The notes under the pieces are model-generated. The model saw only the letters and a list, made by a program, of their open reading frames with translations. It was not told the origin of the DNA and made no database searches. A stretch of DNA of 64,000 nt from Pseudodesulfovibrio sediminis (GTDB lineage Bacteria; Desulfobacterota; Desulfovibrionia; Desulfovibrionales; Desulfovibrionaceae), in contig NZ_AP024485.1 of assembly GCF_020886695.1 (NCBI RefSeq), forward strand, positions 195,001 to 259,000, in the 5' to 3' direction. Numbering within the stretch: position 1 is the stretch's first letter; each line of letters opens with the position of its first letter. The position numbers and the translations under genes were made by a program. Shown piece after piece: positions 59,762-64,000 of this stretch.

Positions 59762-60666
59762 GACTTTCGGGCGCTTTTGGGCGAATACTGCATCAGGGCG
59801 TTGCCCGCAATGATCAACCCGAGGCCGGCAACGGTGGCAGGCAGTATCTCCTCTCCCAGAAGGAAGTAAATGAATATGAGGGAGAGGAAAGGGGAGAGGA
59901 AAATCAGATTGGCGACTCTGACGGTTCCGCCGCCATCCGGTTGTGCCGCGTATTTCATTGCCGTGAGCCAGAGGGCAAAGGTGATGCCCATCTCGAAAAA
60001 TCCGACGTAGCCCGCTGCCAGTGTTGAACTCAGCGTGAGTGCTGGGAGTTCCGAAAAGAAGAGTGTGGCGCTGAGAATGAATGGAAAACCACAGAGAAAG
60101 CTGAGGAGAAGTCCTGCTAAAGGGTCGGCTGTGCTTCTGGTGTTGAAAATCCAATAGAGCGCCCAGATGATCGTGCTTGCCAGTGCCAGTCCCACGCCGG
60201 TGAGATTGGTGAAATGAAGGGATAGGACATCGCCGTGGGTCGAGATGACCACCACGCCGAAATAGCTGAGCAAAATGGCTCCCAGGTCCTTGAGAGAGAG
60301 TTTTTGTCCAAGCAGAGGTACGGACAGGAGCGACAGGGTGATGGCCCACGTATAATTGATGGGCTGCGCCTCCTGCGCCGGTAGCAGGTCATACGCCTTG
60401 AAAAGAATCATATAGTACAAAAACGGATTGAGTAATCCGAGCAGGAAGCATCTGGCTTTTTCGCGCGTTTCCATGTGCAGGAGTGTACGCAATTTCCCCT
60501 GGTAGGCCATGATGCCGCCGAGCGCCAGGATGGAGGCGATACAGGCGCACAAAAGGAGCTGGAGGGGGTCCAGGTGTCTGAGTGCGATTTTGAAGGCCGA
60601 GGCTACCGTGGACCATATGCCCACGGCAACCAGGCCGAATATGAGCGCTTTTTGCTGATTGGTCAC
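59758..60666 (-). CDS. EamA/DMT-family transporter
   Basis: 302 residues with ten predicted membrane helices in two EamA repeats ([20 protein letters not shown] at the start; [18 protein letters not shown] in the second half). Members move metabolites such as amino acids or nucleotide sugars; the substrate is unknown. Start is GTG. It follows the LOG gene by two bases, so the two are one transcript. Its TAG shares the four bases CTAG with the stop of the converging chemoreceptor gene. Confidence 0.9.
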   Translation of the reverse strand: MTNQQKALIFGLVAVGIWSTVASAFKIALRHLDPLQLLLCACIASILALGGIMAYQGKLRTLLHMETREKARCFLLGLLNPFLYYMILFKAYDLLPAQEAQPINYTWAITLSLLSVPLLGQKLSLKDLGAILLSYFGVVVISTHGDVLSLHFTNLTGVGLALASTIIWALYWIFNTRSTADPLAGLLLSFLCGFPFILSATLFFSELPALTLSSTLAAGYVGFFEMGITFALWLTAMKYAAQPDGGGTVRVANLIFLSPFLSLIFIYFLLGEEILPATVAGLGLIIAGNALMQYSPKSARKS

Positions 60667-60668
60667 AA

Positions 60669-61328
60669 CTAGATAATGACGTGTTTCTTGATATGGTTGA
60701 CCACTTCATCGATTTCGTCAGTAAGGATGAAGAGATCAAGATCTTCTTCCTTGCAGAAGGCATTGCTGATCAACTGTTTTTTAAACCAGTCGATGAGGCC
60801 AGACCAGTAGTCCACACCGAACATGACGATGGGGAAGGGCTTGATGCGGTGAGTCTGGATAAGCACCAATGCTTCTGACAGCTCGTCCAAAGTGCCATAG
60901 CCTCCAGGCAGGGCCACGTAGGCCATGGCGTACTTGATGAACATCAGCTTGCGAATAAAGAAATATCTGAAATCACTGCGTATATTTAGATATGGGTTGT
61001 TGTGCTGCTCCATGGGCAGGTGGATATGTAGTCCAATGGACTCACCGCCGTTTTCATATGCGCCTTTGTTGCCGGCTTCCATGAGACCGGGGCCGCCTCC
61101 TGTGATGATGGAGTATCCTGCCTCGGAGAGCGCCTTGGAAAGCTTGACAGTCTGTTGGTAAAGCGGGTCCTCGGGCTTGGTCCTGGCCGATCCGAACATT
61201 GATACGGCAGGGCCGATGTCGGACAGGTTTTCAAAACCATCCACAATCTCGGACATGATCTTGAAGAGCCTCCAGGACTCCTTGATGGAGAGGTCGTCGA
61301 TGAGGAACTGCTTAGAGCGTTGAATCAT
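60669..61328 (-). CDS. LOG-family nucleotide-binding protein
   Basis: 219 residues with a Rossmann-like fold. The LOG/lysine-decarboxylase-like signature is intact: MFGSART, IITGGGPGLMEAGNKGAYE and LPGGYGTLDELSEAL. LOG proteins cleave the ribose phosphate from nucleotide monophosphates (cytokinin riboside phosphate hydrolase in plants and some bacteria, PpnN-like in others). AAGGAG lies before the ATG at 61328. It heads a two-gene unit with the EamA transporter. Confidence 0.92.
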   Translation of the reverse strand: MIQRSKQFLIDDLSIKESWRLFKIMSEIVDGFENLSDIGPAVSMFGSARTKPEDPLYQQTVKLSKALSEAGYSIITGGGPGLMEAGNKGAYENGGESIGLHIHLPMEQHNNPYLNIRSDFRYFFIRKLMFIKYAMAYVALPGGYGTLDELSEALVLIQTHRIKPFPIVMFGVDYWSGLIDWFKKQLISNAFCKEEDLDLFILTDEIDEVVNHIKKHVII

Positions 61329-61498
61329 TGTTTCTCCTTGGATTATCAAAGTGAATTGTTGCCTGAATGCGGTTAATGAGGCATGTAATAGTGACAGCTA
61401 ACACTGTGTTTCGATGTCAAATCACTACACTTATTTCGTCATGTGCGGAAGTGGATTGTTCATACTCCTTCCAATAGAACTCATCATGGGGATCATTA

Positions 61499-63106
61499 AT
61501 GAAAATTACTTTCATGGGCGCAGCCCGAACCGTCAGTGGCTCCTGTTATATTCTTGAATGCGGCTCAACACGGTTCGCGCTTGATTGCGGTCTGCATCAG
61601 GGTAACAAGGAGATCGAGAAGCGCAATTGGAATTTTGATCAATATAATGGAAAACAGCTCGATTTCATTTTGATTACTCATGCGCATATAGATCACACCG
61701 GTCTGCTTCCGGCCCTGGTCTCCAAGGGATTCAAAAATCCTATTTATTGTACGGCGGCCACGCGGAGCCTGCTTGAGATCATGCTCCTCGACAGTGCGCA
61801 TATACAGGAGATGGAGGCTGAATGGGCCAACCGGAAGCGCCTGCGTGTCGGGAGTCAGCCCATCAGGCCGCTGTACACCACCACGGATGCTGAAAATACG
61901 ATGCCTCTTCTGGCAACCGTTGAATATGCCAAGACATTTGAGCCTGCTCCAGGTATTAAAGTCACCTATAAAGATGCCGGGCATATTCTCGGTTCTGCAT
62001 TTATTGAAGTGGAGTACGAGCAGGACGGCAAGTCGACCAAATTGGTTTTCTCCGGAGATCTCGGGCGTCCGGAACAGTTGATCATAAGCGACCCGACAGA
62101 GGTTGATTGTGCTGATTATCTCTTTCTTGAGTCCACATATGGCAACCGAAATCACAAGGATGAGGCGGGCAGTATGGACGAGCTCGCCGAGGCTATTGCC
62201 TATAGCTATGAGCATAAGGAAAAGGTGGTTATCCCCGCATTTGCCGTGGAGCGTTCCCAGCAGTTGATCTATACCCTGTTCCTTTTGCAGAAGCAGGGTA
62301 AAGTGCCGGCGGATATGCCAGTCTATCTGGACAGTCCCCTGGCGATTCGAGCTACGGAAATCTTTCGCAAGCATCCTGAATTCTTTGACGAAGAGACGCG
62401 GAAGCTCTTGGCGAATGGAGAGAACCCACTGGACTTGCCGAATCTGCATTTCACGGAAAGCCGGGAGCAATCCCAGGCCATTAATGAAACACGCGGCCCT
62501 GCCATCATTATATCTGCCAGCGGTATGGCGAACGCCGGTCGCATCAAGCATCATTTGCGTCATAACCTGTGGCGCCCTGGAGCCAGCGTGGTTTTTGTCG
62601 GCTGGCAGGGTGTCGGTACGCCCGGCAGAAAGATTTTGGGGGGTGCCAATAAGATTCGCCTCTTCGGTGAAGAGGTTGCGATTAATGCCAAGATCTTTAC
62701 CATTAACAGCTTCTCTGGCCATGCCGGTCAGGATGAGCTGATGAACTGGCTCGGCACCATGAAAGGCAAGCCGGTAAAGGTGATCCTGGTCCATGGCGAG
62801 GCTGAGGTCCAGGAGGAATTCGGTGCGCTTATAACTGATAAATTCGGTTTTTCCGTTCATATTCCGGAATACATGGAAGAGCTGGAACTTGAACCCGGGG
62901 CCGAATTCATGTCTGTGGTGGACATGGAGGTCGCGAGACCGCGTGTGGACTGGGAATTCCTGCTGGCAGATTCTGAGAATTTGTATGCAGAATTGAAGAA
63001 ACGTGTTCACGATGTGGAAAACCGTCCCTGGGTGGATCAGGCCGAGCTGCGAGACAAGTTGCTTGACATCAATCGAAATATCGTTGAGCTCGTCTCCGAG
63101 ATGTAA
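61499..63106 (+). CDS. Beta-CASP metallo-beta-lactamase-fold ribonuclease
   Basis: 535 residues. The metallo-beta-lactamase motif HAHIDH is at 61-66 (His61, His63, Asp65 and His66), with further ligands in GHILGS, FSGDLGR and the C-terminal SFSGHAGQDEL, VHGEAEVQ block. The central beta-CASP insertion runs about 205-370 (VVIPAFAVERSQQLIY, YLDSPLA). This is the CPSF/YSH1-like type found in bacteria and archaea, expected to cut RNA. It is a standalone RNase, longer than the usual 450-470 because of a C-terminal helical tail. rsmD begins two bases after its stop. Confidence 0.93.
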   Translation: MKITFMGAARTVSGSCYILECGSTRFALDCGLHQGNKEIEKRNWNFDQYNGKQLDFILITHAHIDHTGLLPALVSKGFKNPIYCTAATRSLLEIMLLDSAHIQEMEAEWANRKRLRVGSQPIRPLYTTTDAENTMPLLATVEYAKTFEPAPGIKVTYKDAGHILGSAFIEVEYEQDGKSTKLVFSGDLGRPEQLIISDPTEVDCADYLFLESTYGNRNHKDEAGSMDELAEAIAYSYEHKEKVVIPAFAVERSQQLIYTLFLLQKQGKVPADMPVYLDSPLAIRATEIFRKHPEFFDEETRKLLANGENPLDLPNLHFTESREQSQAINETRGPAIIISASGMANAGRIKHHLRHNLWRPGASVVFVGWQGVGTPGRKILGGANKIRLFGEEVAINAKIFTINSFSGHAGQDELMNWLGTMKGKPVKVILVHGEAEVQEEFGALITDKFGFSVHIPEYMEELELEPGAEFMSVVDMEVARPRVDWEFLLADSENLYAELKKRVHDVENRPWVDQAELRDKLLDINRNIVELVSEM

Positions 63107-63108
63107 AT

Positions 63109-63669
63109 ATGCGAATAGTTGGTGGACAATATAAAGGCCGCAGGATCAAGACCTGCGAAGGGCCGGGATATAGACCCGCTACCATGAAAGTGAGAGAGTC
63201 CATCTTCTCCATGCTCATGGCGCGTGGTATATGCTTTCCCGATGTCCGGGTCATCGACATGTTTGCCGGGTCCGGCAGTCTGGCTCTGGAATGTTTGAGC
63301 AGGGGAACCACAACTGCGTGGTTTGTCGAGAAAAGTGCCAAGGCCGCGGGGCTGATCAGGAAGAATCTGGCAGAGCTCAATGTGCCGAAACAGTACTCCA
63401 AGGTGGTCAGCAAGGATCTTTTCGGCGTTCTGTCCAAACAACCGGAAGAGCCCTTTGATCTGGTATTCATTGACCCGCCTTACGGGAAAGATCTGTTGAT
63501 TCCGGCTTTGGAAAAAGCGCTGAAGAATGGGTGGATTGCTTCGGGAGCCTTTGTGTTGGCCGAAGTTGAAACTGCGATAGAGGCTCCCACCGAGGGGCCG
63601 ATTGCTGATATGGAATTGTTAACAGACCGAGAATATGGTCAGACCAGGATATTTTTATGGCGGAATTGA
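63109..63669 (+). CDS. rsmD: 16S rRNA (guanine-966-N2)-methyltransferase
   Basis: 186 residues. It starts with MRIVGGQYKGRRI and KVRESIFSML, the family opening. The SAM site VIDMFAGSGSLALE is near 48-61, and the catalytic motif IV is DPPYGKDLL near 122-130. It methylates G966 of 16S rRNA. It begins two bases after the nuclease gene, and its 3' end overlaps coaD by 13 bases, the common rsmD-coaD pairing. Confidence 0.95.
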   Translation: MRIVGGQYKGRRIKTCEGPGYRPATMKVRESIFSMLMARGICFPDVRVIDMFAGSGSLALECLSRGTTTAWFVEKSAKAAGLIRKNLAELNVPKQYSKVVSKDLFGVLSKQPEEPFDLVFIDPPYGKDLLIPALEKALKNGWIASGAFVLAEVETAIEAPTEGPIADMELLTDREYGQTRIFLWRN

Positions 63670-64000
63670 ACCCCAGATTGGCTGTGTACCCAGGCACCTT
63701 TGACCCGTTGACTATGGGACACGTCAGCTTGACGCGGCGTGGTCTCAAGGTTTTTGATAATGTTATTCTTGCCGTTGCCAAGTCCACGCCCAAGAAAACC
63801 CTTTTCTCCATTGAGGAGCGTGTCGCTCTTGCTCGGGAAGTGTTCAGGGATGAACCTCGAATCACGGTCGAGCCTTTCGACTGCCTGCTCATTGATTATG
63901 TAGAGTCCGTCAACGCGGGGTCCATCATGCGTGGCCTGCGTGCTGTGTCGGATTTCGAGTATGAGTTTCAGATGGCCCTCATGAACCGTAAGCTGGAAAG
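63657..64000 (+). CDS. coaD: Phosphopantetheine adenylyltransferase (3' end outside the window)
   Basis: The first 114 codons of CoaD, which makes dephospho-CoA from phosphopantetheine and ATP. The nucleotidyltransferase motif VYPGTFDPLTMGH is near 10-22, with Thr and His of the (T/H)xGH site, and RGLRAVSDFEYEFQMALMNR follows near 92-111. The start overlaps rsmD. The frame is open to the window edge; the usual full length is about 160-170 residues. Confidence 0.95.
   Translation, partial: MAELNPRLAVYPGTFDPLTMGHVSLTRRGLKVFDNVILAVAKSTPKKTLFSIEERVALAREVFRDEPRITVEPFDCLLIDYVESVNAGSIMRGLRAVSDFEYEFQMALMNRKLE

Noticed and set aside
61565-63010. Minus-strand open frame of 481 codons opposite the beta-CASP nuclease
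   Set aside because: Shadow of a gene whose catalytic motifs are all on the plus strand.

Overview
The window reads as a stretch of chromosome from a Desulfovibrionaceae-type sulfate reducer (Desulfovibrio or Pseudodesulfovibrio are my best guesses). This rests on the ensemble: a ThiD-ThiN fusion, an H-NOX-linked chemoreceptor, a MucR-family regulator, a clpP-clpX-lon cluster behind trigger factor, and many TTG/GTG starts. It is inferred from protein character, not from a database search. Almost all of it is housekeeping DNA, with short decayed or acquired patches.

Layout. 1-2400 is the 3' part of a 23S rRNA gene and a 5S gene with terminator. 2443-8100 holds a decayed leucine-rich-repeat fragment, regulators (TetR, MucR, MerR types), two unrecognised proteins, ThiDN and tRNA-Leu(UAG). 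8146-14362 is the protein quality-control block tig, clpP, clpX, lon. 14461-16609 is a patch with a frameshifted thioesterase and an AT-rich AlbA_2-type gene enclosed by imperfect inverted repeats. 16604-31645 carries an M23 peptidase, a CBS protein, pcm, a DUF368 lipid-carrier transporter, an Mrp ATPase, pgsA, a DivIC-like protein, fbp, tsaD, trxA-trxB, bamD and an EF-G paralogue. 32364-37934 is a chemosensory block: a receptor with a C-terminal H-NOX gas sensor, cheA and cheB. 37995-42825 has the fluoride channel pair, a CYTH protein and the N-degron set clpS-clpA-aat. 43391-49346 is uvrB, a K+-channel-like protein, ligA and dapB. 49436-64000 has cardiolipin synthase, MATE, HPt, ACT plus paaK, nitroreductase, rsfS, gpmI, a second unusual chemoreceptor, EamA, LOG, a beta-CASP nuclease, rsmD and the start of coaD.

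The most striking finding is upstream of paaK (minus strand, 54785-54905). It has the parts of a classical transcription attenuator: a 16-codon leader reading frame with five Phe codons, three of them consecutive, then mutually exclusive antiterminator and terminator hairpins. This suggests that a phenylacetate-CoA ligase operon with an ACT-domain gene is read through when charged Phe-tRNA is scarce. That would fit a role in making or salvaging phenylalanine from phenylacetate rather than degrading it.

Second is the receptor at 32364-34451. Its C-terminal domain keeps the heme-ligand His, the Tyr-x-Ser-x-Arg motif and the distal-pocket Tyr known from the O2-binding H-NOX of Thermoanaerobacter. 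Third is the inverted-repeat-bounded AlbA_2 segment.

All assignments come from reading sequence alone. Promoter, operator and RNA-structure calls are by eye.
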